Below are positions 33,434-42,478 of a stretch of 47,898 nt of DNA, piece after piece. Every line of letters begins with the position of its first letter. Within the stretch, counting starts at the first letter, position 1. The stretch is from positions 1-47,898 of the forward strand of contig CAYJOP010000008.1 in assembly GCA_964371835.1 (NCBI GenBank), given 5' to 3'. This stretch comes from CAYJAD01 sp964371835. GTDB lineage: Bacteria > Desulfobacterota > Desulfovibrionia > Desulfovibrionales > Desulfovibrionaceae. The notes under the pieces were generated by a model, which did not search any database, was not told the DNA's origin, and saw only the letters and a list, made by a program, of their open reading frames with translations. The translations under genes and the position numbers were made by a program.

Positions 33434-33546
33434 TGGTCTCCACTTTGTCTCGCTCCTCGCAATGGTTGTGTTTGCTTAGCTACTACTTAGGTCATGTTTA
33501 ATTTTTATAGGTTGCCGTTGCGAGGAGTGTCCCAAGGTGGGGACCA
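33434..33546 (+). repeat. Long imperfect hairpin, 32-nt arms
   Basis: Arms 33434-33465 and 33515-33546 can pair at 29 of 32 positions around a 49-nt loop; the three mismatches are adjacent. All four imperfect pairs (positions 6, 11, 19, 30 of the arm) are G-U in a plus-strand transcript but would be A-C on the other strand, which favours an RNA made from the plus strand. It may be the 3' UTR of the 112-aa gene, a small RNA, or a MITE-like element. Confidence 0.65.
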
Positions 33547-33562
33547 TAGTTATAGTATGTAC

Positions 33563-33595
33563 AAAGACTCCACACAATAATTGTGTGGAGTCTTT
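33563..33595. repeat. 33-bp perfect palindrome
   Basis: AAAGACTCCACACAAT and ATTGTGTGGAGTCTTT are exact 16-bp complements around a single A. The core (33570-33588) is the segment repeated at the start of each 183-bp unit. TTTTAG follows, so it could act as a terminator in both directions. Confidence 0.8.
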
Positions 33596-33954
33596 TAGTG
33601 TTGACTAAGTCAACACTTTCGATAAATCAAGAGTAGGTGCAAATGCTTTGCACCGTAAAGCTCTTGATTTTCGTGCCTTCCTGCCAAGGCAGCATGCCTG
33701 CCTTAGGCGGCACAAAACCCACAAAGTGGGTTTTGTAAGTAGTATACTGTCGCCACACAATAATTGTGTGGAGTCTTTTAGTGTTGACTAAGTCAACACT
33801 TTCGATAAATCAAGAGTAGGTGCAAATGCTTTGCACCGTAAAGCTCTTGATTTTCGTGCCTTCCTGCCAAGGCAGCATGCCTGCCTTAGGCGGCACAAAA
33901 CCCACAAAGTGGGTTTTGTAAGTAGTATACTGTCGCCACACAATAATTGTGTGG
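33571..33954. repeat. 183-bp tandem repeat, two full copies and a partial third
   Basis: Unit 1 (33571-33753) and unit 2 (33754-33936) read as identical, and the first 18 bp of a third copy follow. Each unit is a chain of hairpins; in unit 1: a CACACAAT/ATTGTGTG dyad; AGTGTTGACT/AGTCAACACT (33597-33617); AATCAAGAG/CTCTTGATT enclosing GGTGCAAA/TTTGCACC (33625-33669); GTGCC/GGCAC enclosing a GCCAAGGCAG stem (33673-33713); and ACAAAACCCAC/GTGGGTTTTGT (33712-33736). There is no long ORF. Identity over 183 bp implies recent duplication, copy maintenance, or an assembly artefact. Confidence 0.9.
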
Positions 33955-33962
33955 TTTTTTTG
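33936..33962 (+). terminator. Terminator formed by the partial third repeat
   Basis: The palindrome CCACACAAT-A-ATTGTGTGG is here followed by a run of seven T, making a good intrinsic terminator for plus-strand transcripts through the repeat region. Confidence 0.75.
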
Positions 33963-34219
33963 TTTGGAAATTTAATTCATTGGCGATGTGATAGATAAAA
34001 ACCTGTTAGAGATTAGTGATGCAAACATTGTGTTTTATGAGTACAGTTAGCAGTCTACAAGTGGAGTTTTGTATCAGGTATATGATTGTAACGTCGTTAA
34101 CTATCTATTTTTATGACAAAAGTTAGAGTGTTTGTAATGCTTGCAAGATGTCACTTAGCTATGTACTATGCCAATGCCATAAAAATTAATTTTTGGCTTT
34201 AACAAATAGAAAAAATAAT

Positions 34220-35899
34220 ATGCAAGAAAATTTTGTTACCATAACACCGTTGGGCGGAGTTGGAGAAATTGGCCTAAACTGCCAGCTTTGGGAAGGTCCT
34301 CAAGGTATTGTGATGGTTGACTGTGGTCTGATGTTTCCTGATGATTCACACTTGGGAGTTGATGTAGTAATCCCTAGCTTCGAGCAGATAGTAAATAAAC
34401 GTGATAAGCTGCTTGGAATTGTTTTGACTCACGGGCACGAAGATCACATAGGCGCATTGCCGTGGATTGTTGCGCAAATAAAAGGTTTGAAGATATATAG
34501 CTCAAGGCTAACTTTAGCTTTTGTTGAGCATAAGTTGCGAGAGCGTGGACTTTTGGAAAGAGTTGAGCTTATTCCTGTTTATGGTGATGAATGGGATAAG
34601 GAAAAACATGCACCTCTGCAATTGGGTGATTTTTTATTTAGATTTATTCCAGTTTGTCATTCTATACCTGAAGGTTTTGCACTTGCTGTAGAGAGCCCTG
34701 TGGGTAATATTGTGCATTCTGGTGATTTTAAGATTGATGACGCACCCTTGGAAGGTTCTGGCACTGACATTAGACTATTTAAAGAGTTTGCAGGTGAGCG
34801 TGGCGTTAGGTTATTGCTTTCAGATTCAACTAATGTTGAGCGAGATGGTAGGTCATTATCTGAGCGTGAAGTTATGGAATCTTTACGCAAAGTTTTTGCA
34901 AGTGCGAAAAGTCGCATAGTAATAACTTTATTTTCTAGTCATATACATCGCATACAAGAAGTTTTTGACCTTGCGCGTGAAAGTGGGCGCACAGTTGTAA
35001 TTAGCGGAAAATCCCTTGCTAATAATATTGAGAAGGCTAAAGAACTTGGGTTTTTGCGCCTTCCTCCTGCATTTTTTAATGCACATAATGGTGTGCCGGA
35101 CATAGACCCAGAAAAAACCGTTCTATTGGTGACAGGAGCACAAGGTGAGCCTTTATCTGCGCTTTCGCGCATGGTAATGGGTGGGCACAGGCAACTTTCA
35201 GTGCAAAATGGTGACACAGTTATTATGTCTTCTCGTATGATTCCAGGCAATGCGCGAGCCATTTCTGGCTTGATAAATGAAATGTATCGTCTTGGGGCGG
35301 AAGTTTTTTATGAAAGTGTGCGCGCAATACACGCTTCAGGACATGCCCATCGAGAAGAGTTAAAAGATTTGTTAACAGCATTGCGACCAAGTTTATTTGT
35401 CCCTATACATGGCGAGTATAGGCATTTAGTCAAGCATTGCAGGCTAGCTCAAGAGTGTAATGTTCCAGAGGAATGTACTATTATTTTAGAGGCTGGAGAT
35501 CCACTAACGTTATTACCACAAGGCATACGCCGTGAAGAAAGAGTCATGGCTGATAGAACATTGGTTGATGGAAAGGGCGTTGGAGACGTAGGTTATGTTC
35601 TTTTAAAAGAGCGACAAATTTTAGGTGAAGAGGGCATGGTGGTAGTGTCCTTAATTTTAGATGATGAAACAGGTAGCGTATTGCATGGTCCAGAAATTAT
35701 ATCTAAGGGCTTTGTATTCGAACAACAATTACGTCATGTGCTTGAAGATGCACAATGCCTAGTGATTGATCAGTTAGAGGATGCAAAGTCATTGAATATT
35801 GCAAACTTACAAGATGGAATACGATCATCATTGCGAAGATTTTTCCGACGTATAATGGATAGGGATCCAATTGTAATTCCTATTATTACACGAGTATAA
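34220..35899 (+). CDS. rnj: Ribonuclease J
   Basis: The start at ATG 34220 gives 559 aa beginning MQENFVTITPLGGVGEIG, as in the family; a TTG at 34193 is less likely. The metallo-beta-lactamase core has H71-G-H73-E-D75-H76 (LTHGHEDHIG), CHSIPEGFA, and HSGDFKID; the beta-CASP part has SDSTN, TLFSSHIHRI, TGAQGEPLSALSRM and HASGHAHREEL; a C-terminal domain follows. RNase J is a 5'-3' exo- and endonuclease for mRNA decay and rRNA maturation. rnhA follows after 8 nt, so two RNA-processing nucleases share a transcript. Confidence 0.96.
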   Translation: MQENFVTITPLGGVGEIGLNCQLWEGPQGIVMVDCGLMFPDDSHLGVDVVIPSFEQIVNKRDKLLGIVLTHGHEDHIGALPWIVAQIKGLKIYSSRLTLAFVEHKLRERGLLERVELIPVYGDEWDKEKHAPLQLGDFLFRFIPVCHSIPEGFALAVESPVGNIVHSGDFKIDDAPLEGSGTDIRLFKEFAGERGVRLLLSDSTNVERDGRSLSEREVMESLRKVFASAKSRIVITLFSSHIHRIQEVFDLARESGRTVVISGKSLANNIEKAKELGFLRLPPAFFNAHNGVPDIDPEKTVLLVTGAQGEPLSALSRMVMGGHRQLSVQNGDTVIMSSRMIPGNARAISGLINEMYRLGAEVFYESVRAIHASGHAHREELKDLLTALRPSLFVPIHGEYRHLVKHCRLAQECNVPEECTIILEAGDPLTLLPQGIRREERVMADRTLVDGKGVGDVGYVLLKERQILGEEGMVVVSLILDDETGSVLHGPEIISKGFVFEQQLRHVLEDAQCLVIDQLEDAKSLNIANLQDGIRSSLRRFFRRIMDRDPIVIPIITRV

Positions 35900-35907
35900 T
35901 AGACTTT

Positions 35908-36384
35908 ATGAAGATTATTCATATTTTCACCGATGGTTCTTGCCTTGGCAATCCTGGGCCTGGTGGTTGGGCTGCCATTTTGCGTCTTGTAGATGGAGAT
36001 TATGAAAAAGAGCTTAGCGGTGGTTTTGCCAAAACGACCAATAATCGCATGGAAATATTAGCTGTTATTGAGGGTTTGCGAGCATTAAAATATAGATGCA
36101 AAGTGCAAGTTTTTTCTGACTCACAATATGTTTGTAATGCCATAAAGAAGGGCTGGTTAAAATCTTGGAAAAAAAATAATTGGCTAAAATCCGATAAAAA
36201 ACCTGTCAAAAATCGAGATTTATGGGAAGTAATGAGCAAATTATTAGATGAGCATGAAGTTACATTCCACTGGGTTAAGGGACATCAAGGCCATTCAGAA
36301 AATGAACGTTGTGATTTTATGGCTAGAAGTTTTGCTGCTCAAAGTCCTCTCCCTGAAGATACAGGCTTTGTTGAAGTGGATTAG
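35908..36384 (+). CDS. rnhA: Ribonuclease HI
   Basis: The 158-aa enzyme degrades RNA in RNA-DNA hybrids. The four catalytic acidic residues are D9 (FTDGSCLGNPGPGGWA), E49 (NRMEI), D71 (FSDSQYV) and D136 (ERCDFMAR); the basic handle region SWKKNNWLKSDKKPVKN is present. Length is that of E. coli RNase HI (155 aa). The gene lies between rnj and the gate-domain gene. Confidence 0.96.
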   Translation: MKIIHIFTDGSCLGNPGPGGWAAILRLVDGDYEKELSGGFAKTTNNRMEILAVIEGLRALKYRCKVQVFSDSQYVCNAIKKGWLKSWKKNNWLKSDKKPVKNRDLWEVMSKLLDEHEVTFHWVKGHQGHSENERCDFMARSFAAQSPLPEDTGFVEVD

Positions 36385-36392
36385 GAGCATTT

Positions 36393-37346
36393 GTGGAAAC
36401 TGTGACCTCATTATGGGATGCCCTAATTTGGCCTATGTTGCGCTTACTTTTGGGGCTAAGCATCGGACTTTTAATTGCAAATATTATAGACGGTTTACGT
36501 TGGACAAGGCATCTAGCAAGAGTTGCGGCTCCTCTTTCTAAGGCTGCACATTTACGCCATGTGGCTGGTGCAGCGTTTTCCACAGCTTTTTTTTCACCAT
36601 CCGCCGCCAATGGTTTGTTGGCAGAAAGTTATGAAAAAGGAGAAATAAGTAAAAAGGAGTTAATTCTTTCTAACCTTTTTAATAGCTTACCATCATATTT
36701 AACACACACCCCTAGTATTTTTTTCTTAACCTGGCCAGTTTTGGGCTTTCCTGCTGTAATATATGTGGGGTTGACCTTACTTGCGGCGGCAGCTAGAACA
36801 ATTTTTACAATTTTTATTGCGCGAATTTTACTCAAAGCACCTCCTGAGGGTTGTGTAGAGTGCTTACTAGACGACGAACCCACAACATGGAGTGAAACTC
36901 TAGCCAAGGCGTTGAAACGCTTTAGAAGGCGTGTACCTCGTTTATTGTTTTTTACTGTACCAATTTATATTTTAATGTATTTCTTACAATTGTATGGGTT
37001 TTTTGCAGCGGCTGAATTGTGGTTAAGCGAGCATGTTGGATGGCTTTCATTCTTAAAGCCGCAAGCCATGGGAATAATAGTTTTGCACCTTGCTGCTGAG
37101 CTTGGGGCAGCATTGTCAGCGGCTGGCTCTGTTTTTAATTCTGGTGGACTTACGGCCAAGGAGATTGTACTTGCGTTGTTGGTTGGAAATATTTTGTCAA
37201 CACCCATGCGAGCAATACGACATCAGTTTCCATCTTATGCAGGGTTTTTTAAGCCTAGAGTTGCCATGGTTTTGATTGTTTCTAATCAAGGATTGAGAGC
37301 CATCAGTATGGTTTGTGTGACAATAGTTTATTATTTTTTTGGGTAG
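36393..37346 (+). CDS. Nucleoside-recognition (Gate) domain membrane protein
   Basis: The start is GTG at 36393 with GGAG 7 nt upstream. The 317-aa inner-membrane protein has about eight helices. The gate-type core lies near 50-140 (FSTAFFSPSAANGLLAESYEKGEISKKELILSNLFNSLPSYLTHTPSIFF) and again near 215-270 (LHLAAELGAALSAAGSVFNSGGLTAKEIVLALLVGNILSTP). Related proteins include SpmA/SpmB and NupC-type nucleoside carriers; the actual substrate is unknown. Confidence 0.78.
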   Translation: METVTSLWDALIWPMLRLLLGLSIGLLIANIIDGLRWTRHLARVAAPLSKAAHLRHVAGAAFSTAFFSPSAANGLLAESYEKGEISKKELILSNLFNSLPSYLTHTPSIFFLTWPVLGFPAVIYVGLTLLAAAARTIFTIFIARILLKAPPEGCVECLLDDEPTTWSETLAKALKRFRRRVPRLLFFTVPIYILMYFLQLYGFFAAAELWLSEHVGWLSFLKPQAMGIIVLHLAAELGAALSAAGSVFNSGGLTAKEIVLALLVGNILSTPMRAIRHQFPSYAGFFKPRVAMVLIVSNQGLRAISMVCVTIVYYFFG

Positions 37347-37470
37347 CTTGTGGGCTTAAGGTTTTTGACTAGAGGGATCTTAGTTACAGCCCCTTCGGTC
37401 AAATTTAAGACAACATAGCATCTGCTGAGTAAGTGGATTAATGTTATATTGTGTGATGACAACACTCAAA

Positions 37471-37504
37471 AAAAAGCCAGCAGAATCAATTCTGCTGGCT
37501 TTTT
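37471..37504. terminator. Bidirectional terminator between the gate-domain gene and bamA
   Basis: AAAAAGCCAGCAGAA pairs perfectly with TTCTGCTGGCTTTTT around TCAA, with a poly-A side and a poly-T side, so it can end both convergent transcripts. Confidence 0.92.
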
Positions 37505-37526
37505 TGCTCTTGGTTATATTAGAAGA

Positions 37527-40253
37527 TTAGAAGTTTTGGCCCATGGTGAATTCAAAACGTCCACCGGGTCTGTCACCATCATAGTCTTCTGATAGTGGTA
37601 TACCATAAGCTATGCGTAAATCACCCATGGGTGAGCGCCATCTTAGCTCAAGGCCAGTTGAGTAGACTATATGGTCTTCTAAATCCATATAGCTTGAATC
37701 TATGTTAAAGCCAGCGTCTAAGAAAGGTACAATAGATAGCCCTAAGTCTTTTTGAAATGTCCAGATATATTCTATGTTTAGAACGCCCATTCTATCGCCA
37801 CCGATTCTATCACCATATATTTGATCTCGTGGAGATAGGCTGGTGTAGTCGTAGCCACGAATTGTGTCGATACCACCTACATAAAAACGTTCGAATACAG
37901 GAATAAGTGCATCTTTTTTATTTTCAAAAACGCCACCAACGCGTGCACGAATGTGTGCAACGTGATCTGGCACTACGCTATAGAATGCTTGCCAATCAAC
38001 CATTGCCTTAACAAAGTTATCTGTGCCGCCGAGTCCGCCACCGCCATACTCAGCCCAAAGGCGAGTAATGGTACCTTTTGTTGGATGCCTTGCATCTGTT
38101 GTGTCACGGGTAATGCGTGCATTAACAGCACTGGTCCAGTTTGTACCTTCATAGTCTCTAATACTTGGTGATGAATAGGTATCAATGCCGTACAGTTCAT
38201 AACGCTCAATACGGTATCCAGCACCAATGCTTGTATACTCACCAATGGGGTATGCTACTCGGAAAGAGTCGCCAAGTGTGTCTTTGTCAAAGTCATCCCA
38301 GTTATCGCTTGAATAGTAAATGTCATTGCCAATGAGTAGATCAGTGTCATAGAGGCGAGGGTTGGTAAATGACAATGTACCAGATGTACGGCGCCAAGAG
38401 AAAAACCCTTGAAGCTGCAACCAATAACCACGACCAAAGAGGTTACGCTCCATAATAGAGCCTGACACACCAACATCATAGTAAGTTGAATAACCAATAC
38501 CAGCCATAATAGAGCCAGTGTTGCCTTCTTTTACTTTAATTTTAAGGTCAACTTCTTCATCAACACCTGTAGGCACAAGCTCTGTGTCAACTGATTCAAA
38601 ATAGCCAAGACGATTCAAGCGTTCTGTGGAGCGGCGCATTTTAGCACCTGCATAGATGTCGCCGTCAGCCAAGCGTAACTCGCGTAAAATTACATTGTCT
38701 CTTGTTCTTGAGTTACCCTCAACAATAGCACGTCGAATGTAAACTTTCTGTTTTTTGTTAACTAAGTAGCCAACATTAAGCATTGGTGCGCCAGATTCAT
38801 CTTTAAGAATTTTAGTTTCAACTTCTGCAAAAGCGTAACCGTAATCACCATAGAATTGAGTTAGGCGTTTGGTATCCTCTTGCATTACTGAAAGTGCAAA
38901 AAATTCATTGTTTTCTTTTTGCGCATCCATTTCAATGATGTGTAAAAGACGATCTTCTGTGTCAATAAGGTCACCACCAAATTGAATTTCATTGATTTTA
39001 TATCGAGGACCTTCATTAACTTGGAAGGTAATGTATATGCCATCTGGCTTATATTCTACGTCTGGAGCAGAAACTTGTATGTCAACATATCCTTCGTTTA
39101 GACCAAAAGCGGCTATGGCGTTTGAGTCACGCTCAAGGTATTCTTCCTCAAGCACGCCGGTGCCAGTAATCCATGAAAAAATGGTTCGAGGTTGAAGTGC
39201 CATATAGTCTGAGATGTCATCTTGGTCTAAACCATTAAGACCAGAAATGGTAACTTTTTGGATATAAAGTTTATTGCCTTCAGTAACAGTCAACAGCAGG
39301 CGAGCACCAGAGCCATCGTCCTTTGGAATAACTTGATGCTTAACTTCAGCAAGGAAGAAACCCTCTTTGCGATAAAGTTCAGTAACTTTTTGTATATCGT
39401 CAGATAAAAGCCTGTCGTTTAAAACGGCTCCAGTTTTTGTGCTCATGGCGGCTAGGATGTCATCTTCATCAATTTCGTCAGAGCCTTCAACTTGGATAAC
39501 GTCAATGCGAGGTTTTTCAACCACGTTAAAGATAAGAATGTTGCCTTGCATAATGGCAGACACATCACTGAAATAACCCATATCCCAAACGCGTTTAACT
39601 TCTTCATTTATGGCAGCAGCGTCTGGAGTGTCACCTTTGCGAATGGATAAACGCATAAGTACAGCATCAGGGTCCATAATACGCATACCCTTAACCTGCA
39701 CATCAACAAGACCGCCACTCTTGGCGGGAGTTAAATCAGTAATTGTAGGGATTGCATCCACTGGAGCTTTGTCTTGGTATATAATGCTTGCCACTCGAGA
39801 GCTTAGCAAGTCAACAGCTGCCGCAAGATCGATAATACTTTTTCTTTGAACGGTTACAACATCGGGGATTTGATTGTTTGCAATGGGTACAATGCGTGAA
39901 TCAAGAGTGAACCCGTCACCAAGCTGGTTAAAAACACCATAAACAACAGCTTGCACATTGGCAGTGGTACCCATTTGGCGAGCAGCCTTAAGGTCTAATG
40001 TTTCAATTTTTTGTTGATCAACAATTGTGCGAGCGCGCGCAAGTGGCACAACAAGAATGTTTTGGTTTTGCAATCTTTCTAAAAGAAGTTTTGGAACGTC
40101 TTCTTGTAGATAAGCCATATCGTCGCCAGCATTGACTTGATACGGAACAATAAGCACTTGTGGCCCAACATGCTTTTGAGCAGCATGTGCCAATGTGCTT
40201 AAAAGTATTAAGAAACAAAAAGTAGAAACAATTTTAAACATATGTTTTATCAT
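37527..40253 (-). CDS. bamA: Outer-membrane protein assembly factor BamA, N-terminally extended
   Basis: The start at ATG 40253 has GGGGG 6 nt upstream and gives 908 aa with a signal peptide ending AHA. About 150 residues (QVLIVPYQVNAGDD to SRVASIIYQ) precede the POTRA region and resemble the N-terminal fold of TolB or FlgO-like proteins. Five POTRA domains follow (each with a G-N/G-L type turn, e.g. VIQVEGSDEIDEDDI, KVTISGLNGLDQDDI, RRAIVEGNSRTRDNVI), then the barrel with the conserved loop-6 RGYDY and a C-terminal Phe (MGQNF). BamA folds outer-membrane proteins, including autotransporters such as the one at 1-1408. It overlaps lolD by 20 nt. Confidence 0.95.
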   Translation of the reverse strand: MIKHMFKIVSTFCFLILLSTLAHAAQKHVGPQVLIVPYQVNAGDDMAYLQEDVPKLLLERLQNQNILVVPLARARTIVDQQKIETLDLKAARQMGTTANVQAVVYGVFNQLGDGFTLDSRIVPIANNQIPDVVTVQRKSIIDLAAAVDLLSSRVASIIYQDKAPVDAIPTITDLTPAKSGGLVDVQVKGMRIMDPDAVLMRLSIRKGDTPDAAAINEEVKRVWDMGYFSDVSAIMQGNILIFNVVEKPRIDVIQVEGSDEIDEDDILAAMSTKTGAVLNDRLLSDDIQKVTELYRKEGFFLAEVKHQVIPKDDGSGARLLLTVTEGNKLYIQKVTISGLNGLDQDDISDYMALQPRTIFSWITGTGVLEEEYLERDSNAIAAFGLNEGYVDIQVSAPDVEYKPDGIYITFQVNEGPRYKINEIQFGGDLIDTEDRLLHIIEMDAQKENNEFFALSVMQEDTKRLTQFYGDYGYAFAEVETKILKDESGAPMLNVGYLVNKKQKVYIRRAIVEGNSRTRDNVILRELRLADGDIYAGAKMRRSTERLNRLGYFESVDTELVPTGVDEEVDLKIKVKEGNTGSIMAGIGYSTYYDVGVSGSIMERNLFGRGYWLQLQGFFSWRRTSGTLSFTNPRLYDTDLLIGNDIYYSSDNWDDFDKDTLGDSFRVAYPIGEYTSIGAGYRIERYELYGIDTYSSPSIRDYEGTNWTSAVNARITRDTTDARHPTKGTITRLWAEYGGGGLGGTDNFVKAMVDWQAFYSVVPDHVAHIRARVGGVFENKKDALIPVFERFYVGGIDTIRGYDYTSLSPRDQIYGDRIGGDRMGVLNIEYIWTFQKDLGLSIVPFLDAGFNIDSSYMDLEDHIVYSTGLELRWRSPMGDLRIAYGIPLSEDYDGDRPGGRFEFTMGQNF

Positions 40254-40926
40254 ACAAAACCCCCGAACGAAGCTCAAAACTGCGCTCCATACTTGCTGCC
40301 AATTTATTGTTATGTGTTACCACGACCAAAGTCATACCAAGTTCACGATTTAATTCTAAAAGCAATTCACCAACATTTAGCCCAGACTGATTGTCTAAAT
40401 TGCCTGTTGGCTCGTCTGCTAAAAGCACTCTTGGCTTCATAAGTACAGCCCTTGCAATGGCGGCACGTTGTCTTTCACCACCAGATAGTGTTGTAACTTT
40501 ATGATCCATTCTATTAGCAAGACCTACCCTCTCTAACATTTCTTTAGACATTTGTATAGCTTTAATGCGTGACATTCCGCCGATAATTGCCTGCATAGAC
40601 ACATTTTCTAGTGTGGAAAATTCAGGCAAAAGATGATGGAATTGAAATACAAAGCCCATAAAATTATTACGAAAAAATGATTTTTCGTCGGCAGTTATGA
40701 GGTTTAAATCTGAAGAATCAAAAAAAATTTTTCCTGAGCTTGGGCTATCCAGTGCTCCCATAAGATGCAAAAGTGTCGACTTACCAGAACCAGAAGCACC
40801 AACTATGGATAATGACTCACCCTGATATATTTTTAAAGATATATTATCGAGTATTTGAACGTGCTCACCTGGAGCTTCAAATTTTTTTGTCACTGCTTGA
40901 AATTCATAAAGTGGAATTTTATTCAT
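40234..40926 (-). CDS. lolD: Lipoprotein-releasing ABC transporter ATPase
   Basis: The 230-aa ATPase has Walker A GASGSGKS (43-50), the Q-loop FVFQFHHLLPEFS, signature LSGGERQR, Walker B VLLADEP and the His-loop VVVTHN. The LLPEFS segment is typical of LolD/MacB-type ATPases. With LolC it extracts lipoproteins from the inner membrane for transfer to LolA. It starts within the last 8 nt of lolC and overlaps bamA. Confidence 0.95.
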   Translation of the reverse strand: MNKIPLYEFQAVTKKFEAPGEHVQILDNISLKIYQGESLSIVGASGSGKSTLLHLMGALDSPSSGKIFFDSSDLNLITADEKSFFRNNFMGFVFQFHHLLPEFSTLENVSMQAIIGGMSRIKAIQMSKEMLERVGLANRMDHKVTTLSGGERQRAAIARAVLMKPRVLLADEPTGNLDNQSGLNVGELLLELNRELGMTLVVVTHNNKLAASMERSFELRSGVLYDKTYV

Positions 40927-42181
40927 AGCGTAAAGCCTCAGCAGGTTCTAAACGAGCAGCTTGGCGGGCTGGATAAATTGTTGCTAAAAAACAAAGCAAC
41001 ATGGCACAAACACCAACTAATATGGTGTCAGACCAAGTAAGCAATATGGGTAAATGGTCAATGGTATAAACACCCTTTGGTAATTTTATAAATTGATAAC
41101 GTTTGAGTAAAAGGGCAATGCTAATACCAAGTACATAACCTAAGGCTGTGCCAACAACTCCAATAATAGTGCCTTGGAGCATAAAAATATTTCTAATCAT
41201 ATTACGAGTGGCACCCATGGACATAAGTATTGCAATGTCGCGAGTTTTTTCCATTACTAGCATCACAAGTGTTGTTACAATAGAAAATGATCCAATTAGC
41301 ACAACCATGGCTAACAAGATAAACATGCCTACCTTTTCAAGCTCTAATGCCGCAAAAAGGTTTGCATTCATCTCCATCCAGTGACGCACATAGTAAGGTG
41401 AACCAAGGGATGTGGCTACTTCATTGGCCACAATGTCGGCCTCGTAAAGGTCTTTTACCATGATTTCAATGCCAGAAATGCGATTTTCTGGAAGGCCAAG
41501 CACGGCTCTTGCGGCAGGTAGAGTAACAAATCCAAGTGAGGAATCATATTCAAACATGCCAGTCTTAAATACTCCAACAACCTTAAACGGTTTTATGGTA
41601 GGAGCAAAACCAGCGGTGGATTTTTGACCAGAGGCTGAAAGCAAATTAACTCTGCTGTCTATGTTAAGGCCCAAGCGCTTAGCAAGTTCTTCACCAATAA
41701 TGATGCCAGGAATTTTTGCATCTTTTTCATCCATGGGGACAAGGTTTGCAATGGAACCTGTTTGCATATTGCGTAAAATGGACAAAACCTTTGGAGCAGT
41801 TTTAGGGTCAATGCCACGCAAAACAAGGCCTTTTACTCCACGAGGTGATGATAGCATAACCTCTGTGTATAAAAATGGAGTAGCTCCAAGGACCTTAGGG
41901 TTTGCTAAAATGTCTTGCATGATTTGTTCAGAATTGTCAAGTGAACCAGGTATATATGACATTACAATGCCATGGGCGTTTGCGCCAAGAATTTTATCCC
42001 TAATGTCAGTGGTAAAGCCGTTATAAACTCCAAGCACAATAACCAACGCTCCCACCCCAAGGGCAACACCCAAGATGGACATAATTGAAATAATGTAGAT
42101 GAAAGTCTGTCTGCGTTTAGAAAATAAATAACGCAAAGCAATAAATAGCTCAAAATTAAGATTGAATTTTTTTTGTTTCAT
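40919..42181 (-). CDS. lolC: Lipoprotein-releasing ABC transporter permease (LolC/E family)
   Basis: The start at ATG 42181 (MKQKKFNLNFELFIALRYLFSKRR) gives 420 aa; an in-frame ATG at 42205 lacks an SD. One N-terminal helix, a large periplasmic domain (about 50-270), and three C-terminal helices with the FtsX/MacB fold are visible (RDIAILMSMGATRNMIRNIFMLQGTIIG). The FIALRYL N-terminus and GALVIVLGVYNGF are LolC/E signatures. Only one such permease gene is present, so the transporter probably uses two identical copies (LolF type); inference. Confidence 0.93.
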   Translation of the reverse strand: MKQKKFNLNFELFIALRYLFSKRRQTFIYIISIMSILGVALGVGALVIVLGVYNGFTTDIRDKILGANAHGIVMSYIPGSLDNSEQIMQDILANPKVLGATPFLYTEVMLSSPRGVKGLVLRGIDPKTAPKVLSILRNMQTGSIANLVPMDEKDAKIPGIIIGEELAKRLGLNIDSRVNLLSASGQKSTAGFAPTIKPFKVVGVFKTGMFEYDSSLGFVTLPAARAVLGLPENRISGIEIMVKDLYEADIVANEVATSLGSPYYVRHWMEMNANLFAALELEKVGMFILLAMVVLIGSFSIVTTLVMLVMEKTRDIAILMSMGATRNMIRNIFMLQGTIIGVVGTALGYVLGISIALLLKRYQFIKLPKGVYTIDHLPILLTWSDTILVGVCAMLLCFLATIYPARQAARLEPAEALRYE

Positions 42182-42205
42182 TATTTGTATTCCGCTTGAC
42201 CGCAT

Positions 42206-42478
42206 GTGTTGCTCTTAATTTGTGTAGCTCTCGTTCCTCACTAACGCAAAAGGCTTATCATCCCTTTGGGTCAGTTTCTATGCGACACAAGCTTTCGCAA
42301 ATATTTATAATCGCTTACAGTTTTACAAACTAAAATGATCTTAAAATAACTTTGAAGGCTTCACAAAAAATGCCAGATGCAAAGAATTGGAAGTTTTGGA
42401 AGGTGTGGGATTCTTCCTCACTATGACGCGACCAAAACTTAACACTTATGCAGTAGATGGTGCTTTTTCAAAAGTCTG
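42206..42478. other. Intergenic region between lysS and lolC with possible repeat remnant
   Basis: No gene. Read on the minus strand from about 42420, one frame gives HSEEESHTFQNFQFFA, which resembles a phrase I recall from spurious ORFs over interspersed intergenic repeats in several bacteria (HSERSEESH-type). The segment TTGTGT near 42216 and ACACAA near 42283 are also complementary. It is probably a degenerate repeat, but this rests on memory. Confidence 0.35.

Larger units (their letters stand above)
33404..34219. other. Repeat-rich intergenic region, 816 bp
   Basis: No gene is visible. In order it holds a 113-nt imperfect hairpin, a 33-bp perfect palindrome, two identical 183-bp units and the start of a third, a terminator, and about 250 bp of AT-rich DNA leading to RNase J. 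The elements are listed separately. Confidence 0.85.

Noticed and set aside
33434..33546. 4.5S (SRP) RNA or 6S RNA
   Set aside because: The GGAAGGAAGCAGCC apical motif of SRP RNA and the large central bubble of 6S RNA are not present.
33571..33954. CRISPR array
   Set aside because: There are no short repeats separated by unique spacers; the 183-bp units are identical throughout and no cas gene is near.
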